NCBI RefSeq assembly: GCF_016744625.1
Contig: NZ_JADGDZ010000009.1
Coordinates: 1-64,000, forward strand
Length of the DNA stretch: 64,000 nucleotides
Direction of reading: 5' to 3'
Origin: Winogradskyella sp.
Lineage (GTDB): Bacteria; Bacteroidota; Bacteroidia; Flavobacteriales; Flavobacteriaceae
Shown: positions 45,086 through 54,423 of the stretch, in pieces
Layout of the letters: the number at the start of each line of letters is the position of its first letter
How positions within the stretch are numbered: the stretch's first letter is position 1
The notes under the pieces: model-generated
Database searches by the model: none
The model's input: the letters and a program-made list of their open reading frames with translations, nothing else
Told to the model about the DNA's origin: nothing
Made by a program: the position numbers and the translations under genes

Positions 45086-45118
45086 TTATATTTTCTTTTT
45101 CATCTAAAGAAAATATAA
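45086..45118. repeat. 13-bp perfect inverted repeat with 7-base loop
   Basis: TTATATTTTCTTT (45086-45098), TTCATCT, then AAAGAAAATATAA (45106-45118). There is no T run after the stem on either strand, so a classical terminator is unlikely; it may be a terminator-like hairpin or a protein-binding site. Confidence 0.5.
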
Positions 45119-45301
45119 TTCAAATTTATTATCAATCATTCTGAAATTCATTTGATACTACTGAATAAATTTACTCTTATCATTTGTTCTTCATCGATTT
45201 TTGATTTAATGTTTTTAACAAAATAGTTAACATTAAATAGTTGCTTCATTTAAAATGAATTAAAAGCTGATGATCAGTAATTTAAATGTGGGAAAATAAA
45301 A

Positions 45302-46477
45302 TTATATGGAATCTAAAACAGAAGTTATAATCAGGCAACCTTTAATGATTTCTTTATTTGATATCGTTAGCGGAGGTGTAATTCTGATGGCTCTAGGCTC
45401 AAAAAGTAACCAAAAAAGAATCAAACCTTGGTCTTTACAGCGCATAATAATGGTACTTGCGATGTCTTCATTTTCAGTAATAGCAGCTAACATTAAACCT
45501 CTACCTCTTATTTCTTTGATGTGCATATGCTGTAAATGTTGCCTAATTAATTGTTCTTTTTCTATGGCTAAGTCCATTAGATTTGACTCTGTAATTTCTT
45601 TTAATGTCGCTAATGCTGCTGCTGCAATAACAGGATTTCCTCCAAAGGTTGTAATGTGTCCAAGTTTTGGATTATCACTCAAACATGCCATCATATTTTT
45701 GGATGCTGTAAAGGCACCAATTGGCAATCCGCCACCTAAACCTTTACCTGTAATTACGATATCTGGTTGGCAGTTATAATTCTCGAATCCGAATAATTTT
45801 CCTGTTCTACCTATACCAGATTGAATTTCATCTAATATAAAAATAGCACCAACAGTATTACATCGCTGTTGTACTTTTTGTAGGTAATTATTGGTGGTTT
45901 CAATAAAGCCTGCACCTCCTTGTATTGTTTCTAAAATTACTGCTGCCGTTTTTTCTGTGATTTTACTTAGATCACTTTCAAGATTAAACTCAATATGTTT
46001 TATGTCTGGAATAAGAGGGTAAAAAGGCTGCTTACGTTCTTCGTAATCCATAAGACTCAAAGAACCCATTGTATTTCCATGGTAGGCATTCTTTGCTGCA
46101 ATTATTTCAGAGCGTTCAGTAAAACGTCTTGCTAATTTAATACTACCTTCTATAGCTTCTGTACCAGAGTTGACTAAATACGTTGTTTCAAGAGGTTTTG
46201 GTAAGTGTTTGGCTAATAATTTAGATAATTCAACGGCTGGTTTTTGGATATATTCTCCGTAAACCATCACATGAAGATACTGATCTAATTGTTTTTTTAC
46301 GGCATTGACTACTTTTGGGTGTGAATGTCCTAAGCTGCATGCAGATACTCCAGCTACAAAGTCCAAGTATGCTTTACCTTTGGTATCAAAAACATAAGAC
46401 CCTTTAGCATGGCTAACTTCCATAGCCAAAGGATGTGGTGTAGTCTGTGCTTGGTATTTTAAAAAGTCGTCTTGCAA
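45302..46477 (-). CDS. Class III PLP aminotransferase (acetylornithine/4-aminobutyrate type)
   Basis: 391 residues. The start is a TTG at 46477 that directly follows the stop codon of the OstA-like gene, giving (M)QDDFLKYQAQTTPHPL, which is the normal start of this subfamily; the first ATG would cut 18 residues. Motifs: NSGTEAIEGSIKLAR, AYHGNTMGSLSL, ILDEIQSGIGRTG and VITGKGLGGGLP, where the Lys binds PLP. The GG and TTFGGNP motif at ~280 completes it. The substrate is not clear: the family covers ornithine, 4-aminobutyrate and related amines. Confidence 0.87.
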   Translation of the reverse strand: MQDDFLKYQAQTTPHPLAMEVSHAKGSYVFDTKGKAYLDFVAGVSACSLGHSHPKVVNAVKKQLDQYLHVMVYGEYIQKPAVELSKLLAKHLPKPLETTYLVNSGTEAIEGSIKLARRFTERSEIIAAKNAYHGNTMGSLSLMDYEERKQPFYPLIPDIKHIEFNLESDLSKITEKTAAVILETIQGGAGFIETTNNYLQKVQQRCNTVGAIFILDEIQSGIGRTGKLFGFENYNCQPDIVITGKGLGGGLPIGAFTASKNMMACLSDNPKLGHITTFGGNPVIAAAALATLKEITESNLMDLAIEKEQLIRQHLQHMHIKEIRGRGLMLAAITENEDIASTIIMRCKDQGLILFWLLFEPRAIRITPPLTISNKEIIKGCLIITSVLDSI

Positions 46478-48292
46478 TTATTGACCTTTCTTTTTTAGTT
46501 TTTCTTTTGGAGGTTCAACCTGTTTTAATTTTGATTGTAAAGGTGTGGGTTTCGTTTTTTTAGGTAAGTTTCGAGCTGCTTTATTTGGCTTATTTGGTGT
46601 ATCCTCTCCAGCTTTTTCAACACGTTCATTTACACTATCATCTACAAATTCTTCTGGTGGCACATAATCTTCTAGGCCCTTAATCTTTGGTAGTACCAAA
46701 GGAGGATCGTCTTTAAATAAATCTTCAACAGACATTGGTCGTTCTTCGCCTCGCCAATCAAAACCTCTCAGTTTTCTTCCACTTTTTGGAAACATAGATT
46801 CTGGATATAGCTCTCCATCAATCTGTTGTATTAGTCTTATTTCTTGTATAGCCTGCTCTTCAATTTGAATATTAATACTTCCAGATTTAGATTTATTAAT
46901 ACCAACTAATTCATTTTCAGCATTTCTAGAATAATAAATGACTTCTGCATTTTTAATGATATCAACATTATAGAGCTCGTTGTCTCTAAAAAGACCGATG
47001 AGTCGTTGTCCTTTTATTTGATTAAATCCATCGTCACTCAATGTGTCTTTACTTACAATGAAGGCATTATTAAATACTTTTAAAGAATCTAATTTTTCGG
47101 TTTTAACATTAGAAATCACATGAATGGTATCTCCTGTCATTTGGTTTTCTATATTCCAAAGCACTGGTTTTCGTGCTGTAGCAAATGCGTCTGTGGAGCT
47201 AAAGCGACTTAAATTGAGCATTTGCATTAGCCCAGTTTTATGGTTAACGTGTATGGAATCTGATTTTCCGGCTAAATCACTTTTAAACAACCTTGCATTG
47301 TAATAGCCACGGGTAATGCGATTATCCGCCTTGCCAGTTACCATTAAAGTATCTGCATGCATATAAACAGAATCTTGTTCTTGGACAGTTATAGCCAAAG
47401 CACGTTTAGTAATAAACATAGAATCTTTAGCACGCCAAACTTCAGCATAATGACCTTTCACAACACTTCTATTGATGGTGTCTGTTACAGTAATATTGTT
47501 GGTAGCAGATGCGAAGCTTCGATTTCTGTCAAAATATAGACTATCACCTATTACGGTTCTATTATCGTAATCAATTTTAGCATTCCGCTGAAAATAACCT
47601 GTGTCATTATTTGTGTTATAAAATCCACGTTCACAATAAATAGTGCTTGTTTCTCCTTCAATAGTTGAAGGACCAAAGAGATGGGCATGACCATTCTCTG
47701 TAAAGAAATCGAGACGTTCTGTGTTTAAGGTATATTCGGGATTTACTAATACTACATCTTGTGTGAATTGATATTTTTGAGAATCCATATAATAGCGACC
47801 AACTTGACTTGTAATCGTTCCTGATGAATCTCTTACAACCTTACCTTTAGTATTGTAATAGGCTTGTTGTTTTACTCTATCATAGTAAAGCTTATCTGTG
47901 GTCAATGTAGATTGTGGTTCGGTTAAAACTACATCTCCTCTAGCAAAAGCTCGTTGAGTTTTACCACTGTATTCTACATATTTAGCAACCATATTAATAG
48001 AGTCGCCTTGTTTCATTATTACATTACTAGACGCTTCACTAAATGCTTCAATAAAATCTTGATCTTCGTAATAAATGGCTTTATCGCACCAAACGTTTAC
48101 ACCTTTATGGATAAAATGTACTTGTTGAGATGGATCTCTTAGAAACACTTTTGCTCCATCTTCGATTTTTGAATCTGTATAACCAGTACCAGCATATTCG
48201 ATTGTAATCTTCTGTTTTTCTTGAGCAGAACAAAAGGATACAAAAACAAAGCATAAAATAAAAAGTAGATTTTTTAAAGGATTCAAAGCCAT
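46478..48292 (-). CDS. OstA-like / LptA-type LPS transport protein
   Basis: 604 residues from the ATG at 48292, giving a signal peptide (MALNPLKNLLFILCFVFVSFCSAQ); the ATG at 48313 would add an unlikely MLFCKKH tail. The body is built of repeating beta strands (CDKAIYYEDQDFIEAF, VKYVEYSGKTQRAFARGDVVL, DRTVIGDSLYFDRNRSFA), the OstA/LptA beta-jellyroll seen in periplasmic LPS carriers. The ~110 last residues are proline- and lysine-rich (KKTKPTPLQSKLK) and probably unstructured. It likely handles LPS between the membranes. The aminotransferase follows with no gap. Confidence 0.82.
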   Translation of the reverse strand: MALNPLKNLLFILCFVFVSFCSAQEKQKITIEYAGTGYTDSKIEDGAKVFLRDPSQQVHFIHKGVNVWCDKAIYYEDQDFIEAFSEASSNVIMKQGDSINMVAKYVEYSGKTQRAFARGDVVLTEPQSTLTTDKLYYDRVKQQAYYNTKGKVVRDSSGTITSQVGRYYMDSQKYQFTQDVVLVNPEYTLNTERLDFFTENGHAHLFGPSTIEGETSTIYCERGFYNTNNDTGYFQRNAKIDYDNRTVIGDSLYFDRNRSFASATNNITVTDTINRSVVKGHYAEVWRAKDSMFITKRALAITVQEQDSVYMHADTLMVTGKADNRITRGYYNARLFKSDLAGKSDSIHVNHKTGLMQMLNLSRFSSTDAFATARKPVLWNIENQMTGDTIHVISNVKTEKLDSLKVFNNAFIVSKDTLSDDGFNQIKGQRLIGLFRDNELYNVDIIKNAEVIYYSRNAENELVGINKSKSGSINIQIEEQAIQEIRLIQQIDGELYPESMFPKSGRKLRGFDWRGEERPMSVEDLFKDDPPLVLPKIKGLEDYVPPEEFVDDSVNERVEKAGEDTPNKPNKAARNLPKKTKPTPLQSKLKQVEPPKEKLKKKGQ

Positions 48293-48368
48293 ATGTTTTT
48301 TACAAAATAACACTTATAGATTTGCTTTAGTATGGGTTAACAGTTTTTTTAACAGATTGGTGTCGATT

Positions 48369-48938
48369 TTAAAATCTATAACCCAATCCAACTTTAAGAA
48401 TATTAATATTGGTATTGTATTTTACATCCGGAATATTATCATCAACATTAATCTTTACAAAATCGTACTGAACTTGGATTATAACAGCATCTGTAACATC
48501 ATAGGCTAATCCAAGATTTAAATTTAAACCAGATTCATCTAAAGTTTTATTACCTATTAAAATATTATTGGGTTCTGCTTTAAAAAGAAAGATACTGTAA
48601 CCTAGTCCTACTGAAGGATGAAGTTTTGATATATTATCTATGTTTAATTCTGCGAAAATTCTAGGTTGTATAGCATACAAATTCACACCGATTGTTTGAG
48701 CTATTTTTGATTTTGAATTTTTAAAATAGCCTGCATTAAGAGAGCCACCTATGTTTACTATATTTAATTCAGCAAAACGAAATTTGAAGCCAACATCAAT
48801 AATTCCATTGTAATTGTCTCCAATAAAATTATTGTCTATAGGTAAAGGATAACTCAGCTCAACATTAAATTTAGAATCTTGAGAAAAACTATTAAACGTA
48901 GAAAAAATTAATACTAAAAAAAATAAGCTACGTATCAT
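48369..48938 (-). CDS. Small outer-membrane beta-barrel-like protein
   Basis: 189 residues. A signal peptide (MIRSLFFLVLIFSTFNSFSQ) is followed by about eight alternating hydrophobic strands ending in an aromatic residue (NILKVGLGYRF), the usual C-terminal signature of an outer-membrane barrel. No specific family was recognised. It sits 8 bases after purA and 76 bases before the OstA gene, which hints at an envelope function. An OmpA/OmpW-type eight-stranded barrel is the likeliest fold. Confidence 0.7.
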   Translation of the reverse strand: MIRSLFFLVLIFSTFNSFSQDSKFNVELSYPLPIDNNFIGDNYNGIIDVGFKFRFAELNIVNIGGSLNAGYFKNSKSKIAQTIGVNLYAIQPRIFAELNIDNISKLHPSVGLGYSIFLFKAEPNNILIGNKTLDESGLNLNLGLAYDVTDAVIIQVQYDFVKINVDDNIPDVKYNTNINILKVGLGYRF

Positions 48939-48945
48939 ATATGAT

Positions 48946-50226
48946 TTATATCGTCTTTCTAATAATGGTCTGCTTGCGATCTGGTCCTACAGATACAATA
49001 GTAATAGGAATATTAAGCTCGTTTTCTAAAAACTCAACATAAGCGTTTAAATTTTCTGGTAATTGAGATGCTTCCGTCATACCTGTTAAATCTGCAGCCC
49101 AACCTTTTACTTCAGTGTAAATTGGAGTTACGTTTTCTGCTTCTATATTGTAAGGTAGATGTGTGATTTCTTCATCTTTATATTTGTAAGCCGTACATAC
49201 CTTTAAGGTTTTAAACCCTGAAAGCACATCACCTTTCATCATAATTAATTGAGTTACTCCATTAACTTGACAGGCATAACGTAAAGCTACTAAGTCTAAC
49301 CAACCACAACGTCTAGAACGACCTGTTGTTGCGCCAAATTCGTTACCAACACGTCCCATAGTTTCTCCATCTTCATCAAATAATTCTGTTGGAAATGGAC
49401 CAGAACCAACACGTGTTGTGTAGGCTTTAAAAATTCCGAAAACTTCACCTATTTGGTTAGGAGCTACACCTAAACCTGTACATGCACCAGCAGCTGTAGT
49501 GTTTGAAGAGGTTACAAATGGATATGTTCCGAAATCTATATCTAATAAAGAACCTTGAGCTCCTTCTGCTAAAATAGATTTGCCAGATGTTTGTGCCTTG
49601 TGAATATACTCTTCTGAATCTATAAACTTCAAAAACTTTAAAGTCTCGATAGCATTGAAAAATTCAGTTTCTAACTCTTTTAAATCGTATTGAATATCTA
49701 CATTGTAGAAGTCAATCATCGCTTCATGCTTATCGGCTAAAGCTCTGTATTTTGTTTTCCAATCGGCTAATTCAATATCACCAACTCTAATTCCGTTTCT
49801 ACCAGTTTTGTCCATATAAGTTGGGCCAATACCTTTTAAAGTAGAACCTATTTTTGCTTTTCCTTTTGAAGCTTCACTCGCAGCATCCAATAAGCGATGC
49901 GTAGGTAAAATGATATGTGCTTTACGCGAAATGCAAAGGGATTTTTTATAATCGACATTTTGTTCCTCTAATTTATCGAGTTCTTTTTTGAAAATAACAG
50001 GATCTATAACCACTCCATTACCAACAAGATTTACTTTGTTCTCATGAAAAATTCCAGAAGGAATCGTATGTAGCACATGTTTTCTGCCATTAAAAACTAA
50101 AGTGTGTCCTGCGTTTGGGCCACCTTGAAAGCGTGCAATAATATCGTAGTTAGAGGTGAATACATCAACAATTTTTCCTTTGCCTTCATCTCCCCATTGT
50201 AATCCAAGTAGTAAATCTACTGCCAT
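48946..50226 (-). CDS. purA: Adenylosuccinate synthase
   Basis: 426 residues, complete. GLQWGDEGKGKIVD (P-loop-like start), NAGHTLVFNG, GIGPTYMDKTGRNGIRVGD, EGAQGSLLDIDFGTYPFVTSSNT and the late TTGRSRRCGWLD are all present. It joins IMP and aspartate with GTP on the way to AMP. The 12-base gap to the Fur-family gene suggests they share a transcript. Confidence 0.96.
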   Translation of the reverse strand: MAVDLLLGLQWGDEGKGKIVDVFTSNYDIIARFQGGPNAGHTLVFNGRKHVLHTIPSGIFHENKVNLVGNGVVIDPVIFKKELDKLEEQNVDYKKSLCISRKAHIILPTHRLLDAASEASKGKAKIGSTLKGIGPTYMDKTGRNGIRVGDIELADWKTKYRALADKHEAMIDFYNVDIQYDLKELETEFFNAIETLKFLKFIDSEEYIHKAQTSGKSILAEGAQGSLLDIDFGTYPFVTSSNTTAAGACTGLGVAPNQIGEVFGIFKAYTTRVGSGPFPTELFDEDGETMGRVGNEFGATTGRSRRCGWLDLVALRYACQVNGVTQLIMMKGDVLSGFKTLKVCTAYKYKDEEITHLPYNIEAENVTPIYTEVKGWAADLTGMTEASQLPENLNAYVEFLENELNIPITIVSVGPDRKQTIIRKTI

Positions 50227-50237
50227 TGTAAAATTAG

Positions 50238-50690
50238 TTAGTCGTCTTTTTTACGATTACCGTAAAAATATAGTGAATGATTAGTTATCTGAATATCAAA
50301 AACTTCTTCGATAGTCTTTTTAATAGATTGAATCCGCGGATCGCAGAATTCGATTACTTCTCCTGTATCGGTTAGAATAACATGATCGTGATTTTTATCG
50401 AAATAAGATTTTTCGTAATGTGCCTGACTTTGTCCAAACTGATGTTTGCGAACCAATGCACATTCTAAAAGTAATTCTATAGTATTATAAAGTGTAGCTC
50501 TACTAACACGATAGTTCTTGTTTTTCATTTTAATATACAAAGATTCTATATCAAAATGGTCTTCACTATCGTAAATTTCTTGAAGTATAGCGTAACGCTC
50601 AGGTGTTTTTCTATGACCTTTGTCTTCTAGAAACTGGGTAAAGACACGCTTTACAATTTCTTGGTTGCTTTCTTCTGTAGTTGCATTCAT
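50238..50690 (-). CDS. Fur/PerR-family metalloregulator
   Basis: 150 residues with the Fur fold: a winged-helix N-domain ([14 protein letters not shown] ... [15 protein letters not shown]) and a dimerisation domain with [32 protein letters not shown], which carries the His ligands. The only Cys pair candidate is CDP near the C-terminus; the second CxxC pair found in many Fur proteins is missing, as in Bacteroidota PerR-like members. It may sense iron or peroxide. It lies upstream of purA, a common order in this group. Confidence 0.83.
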   Translation of the reverse strand: MNATTEESNQEIVKRVFTQFLEDKGHRKTPERYAILQEIYDSEDHFDIESLYIKMKNKNYRVSRATLYNTIELLLECALVRKHQFGQSQAHYEKSYFDKNHDHVILTDTGEVIEFCDPRIQSIKKTIEEVFDIQITNHSLYFYGNRKKDD

Positions 50691-50804
50691 AATTAAGGCG
50701 TAAATTTAAGTAAATTTAATAGGATATGAATTATAAAAGCAGGTATTAAAAACAAAAGAAATTAACAAGTTCTTAATATCTTTTTTTGAAAGTTTAGAAA
50801 AGTC

Positions 50805-53012
50805 TTATACTCTGGTAACCTTATCGATACCATTAATTTTTTTGAGTTTATCAATCAACTTTTTAAGCATAGTTTGATTCTTTACTTGGACCGTTATTTT
50901 ACCTGTAAATACACCATCATCACTAGAAAAACTGATGCTTTTCATATTAACATGCATGTTTTGTGAAATGAGATTGGTAATATCATTTACTAGTCCTAAG
51001 TTATCAATACCAGACAAAGTGATTTGTGATGTATAAACTTGCTGAGAAGAATCTATCCATTTGGCTTGCATTATTCTATATGCATAATTAGATTGGAGGC
51101 TCAAAGCATTAGGGCAATTCTTTTTATGCACTTTTATACCATCATTAATTGTTACAAAACCAAACACTTTATCGCCTGGAATTGGGTTACAGCAATTTGA
51201 TAATGTATAGTTAAGTTTTTCTTCTTCTTTTCCAAAAACTAGCATATCATAACTTGAGGTTATTTCCTCCTTATGAATATCCTTTGGAACTGTTGGTTTG
51301 TATATTTTGTTCTTAAAATAACTAACAAAAGCATTACTTCGCGACGCAGCAAAAGCTTTTAATTTTGGATTATCTATAGTGCCAATACCAACACGATAGA
51401 ATAAATCTAATGAGGTATTCAGTTTAAAATAACTCACCAATTCATTAACTGATTTTTCGTTCAGTGCAATCTTAAGTTGTTTTAATTTACGTCTTAAAAT
51501 TTCTTTACCTTCTTTCGCAACCTCTTTAGTATCAGCATTTAATACCGATTTAATTTTGCTGCGTGCTCTAGCGGTAGTCGCATAATCCAACCAGTTGGCA
51601 TTAGGCTTGGCATTTTCGGAAGTCATTATTTCTATTCGATCGCCACTTTCTAACTCATGACTCAGAGGTACTAATTTTCCGTTGACTTTTGCTCCACGTG
51701 TTTTCATACCAACTTCGGTATGAATACTGAATGCAAAATCGAGTGGAGTTGCACCTTTAGGTAACGATTTTAAATCTCCTTTTGGTGAGAATACAAAAAT
51801 CTCTTTAGAATATAAATTGAGTTTAAATTGTTCTACAAAATCTACAGCATCTGCTTCATTGTTTTCTAAAGCCTCTTGTAGTCTATTAATCCACAAATCG
51901 AGATTATCTTCCTTATCATTTTTATTTTTGTATTTGTAGTGCGCAGCATACCCTTTTTCTGCAATCTCATTCATACGATCACTACGAATCTGAACTTCTA
52001 CCCAACGGCTTTTTGGGCCTACAACTGTTATATGAAGTGCTTCATAACCTGTTGATTTTGGTGATGATATCCAATCTCTAAGTCGAATAGGATTAGGTGT
52101 AAAATGATCTGTAACGACAGAATATATTTTCCAAGCCAGAAATTTTTCATTGGCTAAATCGGATTTATATATAATCCGAACCGCAAACTTATCATAGACT
52201 TCATCAAAGGAAACTCCTTGTTTTACCATTTTCCTTCTAATGCTGAAAATTGATTTTGGTCTCCCTTTAATTTCGTAATTTAAACCTTCTTTGTTAAGCG
52301 AGTTTTCAATGACTTTAGAAAAGGCTTTAATATAAGCATCCTGATCTTCTTTGGTTTCTTGTATTTTTTCTGAGATGTCATTATAGACTTCTGGTTCGGT
52401 ATATTTTAGACCTAAATCTTCAAGCTCAGTTTTAATATTATAGAGACCAATTCTATGTGCAAGTGGTGCATAAATATATAAGGTTTCTGATGCAATCTTA
52501 ACTTGTTTGTCAGCACGCATGGAATCCATGGTTTGCATATTGTGCAAACGATCTGCAATTTTTATAATGATAACTCGGACATCATCATTGAGTGTGAGAA
52601 GCATCTTTCTGAAGTTCTCAGCTTGTAAAGATACATCCATGTCCTTCTTTAAAGATGAAATTTTGGTAAGACCATCTACAATTCTGGCAACCGTTTCACC
52701 AAAGAGTTGCTCCATATCTGCAATGGTGTAATTTGGATTGTCCTCAACAACATCATGAAGTAAAGCCGCAGCAATAGATGTAGCATCTAGCCCAATTTCT
52801 TGTGCCACAATTTTAGCAACAGCAATAGGATGAAAAATATAAGCCTCGCCAGACTTGCGTCGTTGATCTTTGTGTGCATCTACAGCAACCTCAAAAGCAT
52901 GACGGATTAATTTCTTATCGTCAGTACCCAACGTCTGATAGCTTACCTTCAGTAATTCTTTGTAAGCTTTTGCAATGGCTTTATTTTCTATTTCTATGGC
53001 TTCCTCAGTCAT
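50805..53012 (-). CDS. Bifunctional (p)ppGpp synthetase/hydrolase (RelA/SpoT homologue)
   Basis: 735 residues with all domains. The HD hydrolase has HPIAVAKIV and ALLHDVVEDNP (HD at 86-87); the synthetase has FDEVYDKFAVRIIY, STGYEALHITVVGP and RSDRMNEIAEKGYAAHYKYK; then TGS (FVFSPKGDLKSLPKGATPLDFAFSIHTE), a zinc-finger-like CCNPIPGD segment and a C-terminal ACT domain (ISQNMHVNMKSISFSSDDG). It controls the stringent response and is probably the only long RSH in such genomes. It is transcribed toward the fur gene with a 114-bp gap. Confidence 0.95.
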   Translation of the reverse strand: MTEEAIEIENKAIAKAYKELLKVSYQTLGTDDKKLIRHAFEVAVDAHKDQRRKSGEAYIFHPIAVAKIVAQEIGLDATSIAAALLHDVVEDNPNYTIADMEQLFGETVARIVDGLTKISSLKKDMDVSLQAENFRKMLLTLNDDVRVIIIKIADRLHNMQTMDSMRADKQVKIASETLYIYAPLAHRIGLYNIKTELEDLGLKYTEPEVYNDISEKIQETKEDQDAYIKAFSKVIENSLNKEGLNYEIKGRPKSIFSIRRKMVKQGVSFDEVYDKFAVRIIYKSDLANEKFLAWKIYSVVTDHFTPNPIRLRDWISSPKSTGYEALHITVVGPKSRWVEVQIRSDRMNEIAEKGYAAHYKYKNKNDKEDNLDLWINRLQEALENNEADAVDFVEQFKLNLYSKEIFVFSPKGDLKSLPKGATPLDFAFSIHTEVGMKTRGAKVNGKLVPLSHELESGDRIEIMTSENAKPNANWLDYATTARARSKIKSVLNADTKEVAKEGKEILRRKLKQLKIALNEKSVNELVSYFKLNTSLDLFYRVGIGTIDNPKLKAFAASRSNAFVSYFKNKIYKPTVPKDIHKEEITSSYDMLVFGKEEEKLNYTLSNCCNPIPGDKVFGFVTINDGIKVHKKNCPNALSLQSNYAYRIMQAKWIDSSQQVYTSQITLSGIDNLGLVNDITNLISQNMHVNMKSISFSSDDGVFTGKITVQVKNQTMLKKLIDKLKKINGIDKVTRV

Positions 53013-53200
53013 AGAACTAATGTAGTAAAACCTATTTAATGGGCAATGGTTTTTTTGAGAGAAATTTTAGAAGATTTTTTAGCGGTTGACACCATAACCA
53101 GAATGGTTTGTGGGTCTTAGAAGTTATCCTCCAACACAAAACTAGATACAGGTGATGAGCTACACAACCCCTTATTGAATAAAGTGTGTGTTGCAGACGG

Positions 53201-54193
53201 TTATTCTTTTATTATTTTATTCTGAATTTGTTCATTGTTCATTGTTAATGCAACGACATAATAAATTCCATTACTTAAGTTACTAATGTCTATTGAATCT
53301 GTTGAGTTATAATTTTTTATGAGCTTACCTTCTTGAGAATATATTTTAATATCTTTAAGTTCATATTCAAAATTCAACTTATCCTTAACTGGATTTGGAT
53401 ACATAATAGTTTTAGTGATGTTAGTGCTAATTTCTGAAACACCTAAAGTTAAATTTAAGTAATCAATTGCAGAAGCTGATGGTGTCCATTTCCAATATTT
53501 AAATAATGAAACTAAATTTACGTTAGCTGCCTGTGAAGAAGCAATAATAAAATTGTCGACAGCATCTTGAGTTGTATTTACAGCAGGTCTTAGAGCTGCT
53601 TTCTTCCATACATTTTGTACCCAATTCATTCCACCATAGTTTTCCTTTAAATAGAAACAAAAAGAAGCAAATAAATCTGTTGCTCCCCAACCAGAAGAAG
53701 GCACACCTTGACCAATACCTAATGTATTTGTCCAGTTCAAAGTACTGTCTGCCATATATGTAACTCTTAAATGCCAAACTTGATTTTTAAACGTATTAAA
53801 ATCTAATCCATTAAATGGTGCACCATTTAATCCTAAGCTTTCGATAGCCATAAACCGCATAAAAACTGCATATCCAGTAACAATTGGGTCATTAGAAGTA
53901 TATTTTAATTTATTATCATAAAACCAAAAATTCCTTCCAAATTCATGAAAAAATGCTTGATCGTATTGATTATCATTTAGTATTTTTGTATATGTATTGT
54001 CAAAATAGGTGTTTAATAATTCAATACCGGTCCATCCAAGGTAAGCGCAACCGGCACCACAAGTTGCATCAACCCTCGCTATGGTTGATTTACTATCAAA
54101 ACAAGTGACATTTGTATAACAGATGGGATATTGTTCAGTACAACTGTAATAAAAAGTATAAGTGTCATCTGTGGCAGTCACCCAACTATTCAT
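53201..54193 (-). CDS. T9SS type A secreted protein, N-terminus displaced by a frameshift
   Basis: 330 residues in the open frame, but it starts with MNSWVTATDDTYTFYY and lacks a signal peptide. The C-terminal ~75 residues (TKTIMYPNPVKDKLNFEYELKDIKIYSQEGKLIKNYNSTDSIDISNLSNGIYYV) form a T9SS type A sorting domain, so the protein must be exported. The central HEFGRNFWFYDNK segment resembles the zinc-protease HExxH pattern with Arg in place of the second His, so it looks like a degenerate metallopeptidase-like fold. A matching signal peptide is encoded at 54302-54186 in another frame. Either a real frameshift or a sequencing error. Low-identity homologues may help to tell. Confidence 0.6.
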   Translation of the reverse strand: MNSWVTATDDTYTFYYSCTEQYPICYTNVTCFDSKSTIARVDATCGAGCAYLGWTGIELLNTYFDNTYTKILNDNQYDQAFFHEFGRNFWFYDNKLKYTSNDPIVTGYAVFMRFMAIESLGLNGAPFNGLDFNTFKNQVWHLRVTYMADSTLNWTNTLGIGQGVPSSGWGATDLFASFCFYLKENYGGMNWVQNVWKKAALRPAVNTTQDAVDNFIIASSQAANVNLVSLFKYWKWTPSASAIDYLNLTLGVSEISTNITKTIMYPNPVKDKLNFEYELKDIKIYSQEGKLIKNYNSTDSIDISNLSNGIYYVVALTMNNEQIQNKIIKE

Positions 54194-54302
54194 ACCTATA
54201 TAGATTTAAAACTTCACCTTGAAAAGTTGTATATGTTTGGGGAACTTGAGCAATACTTTTTAATGAAAAAAGTAAAATAAATAAGAGTAAATTTGATTTC
54301 AT
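54186..54302 (-). pseudogene. Orphan signal-peptide reading frame of the frameshifted T9SS gene
   Basis: From ATG at 54302 a typical signal peptide (MKSNLLLFILLFSLKSIAQ) runs into VPQTYTTFQGEVLN and stops at 54188-54186. The downstream protein frame starts at 54193 and differs by one base, so a one-base insertion or deletion near 54186-54200 would restore one protein of about 366 residues. Confidence 0.6.
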
Positions 54303-54423
54303 ATTTATAATATTTTTTTACCTATTCTTTCAAAATGCGGTTTTCGGCTTCTCCTTATCGATTTTGATTTATCTTTTAAAGGTATGTTCATAATTACCCA
54401 TAACTTGGTGGTATAAGTCTGTT

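Larger units (their letters stand above)
44981..45301. other. AT-rich intergenic region (321 bp) with two perfect inverted repeats
   Basis: Lies between the end of the aminotransferase gene and the start of the TPR gene, both on the minus strand. No open frame. It holds an 8-bp inverted repeat with a 2-base gap (TTCTATTT-CA-AAATAGAA, 45045-45062) and a 13-bp inverted repeat with a 7-base loop at 45086-45118. No exact TAnnTTTG box was found for the TPR gene. Confidence 0.6.

Noticed and set aside
53013..54423. A fourth copy of the M48 3' end beyond the tyrosine phosphatase gene
   Set aside because: The gaps at 53013-53200 and 54303-54423 were compared by eye with the tail; only short chance matches were found.
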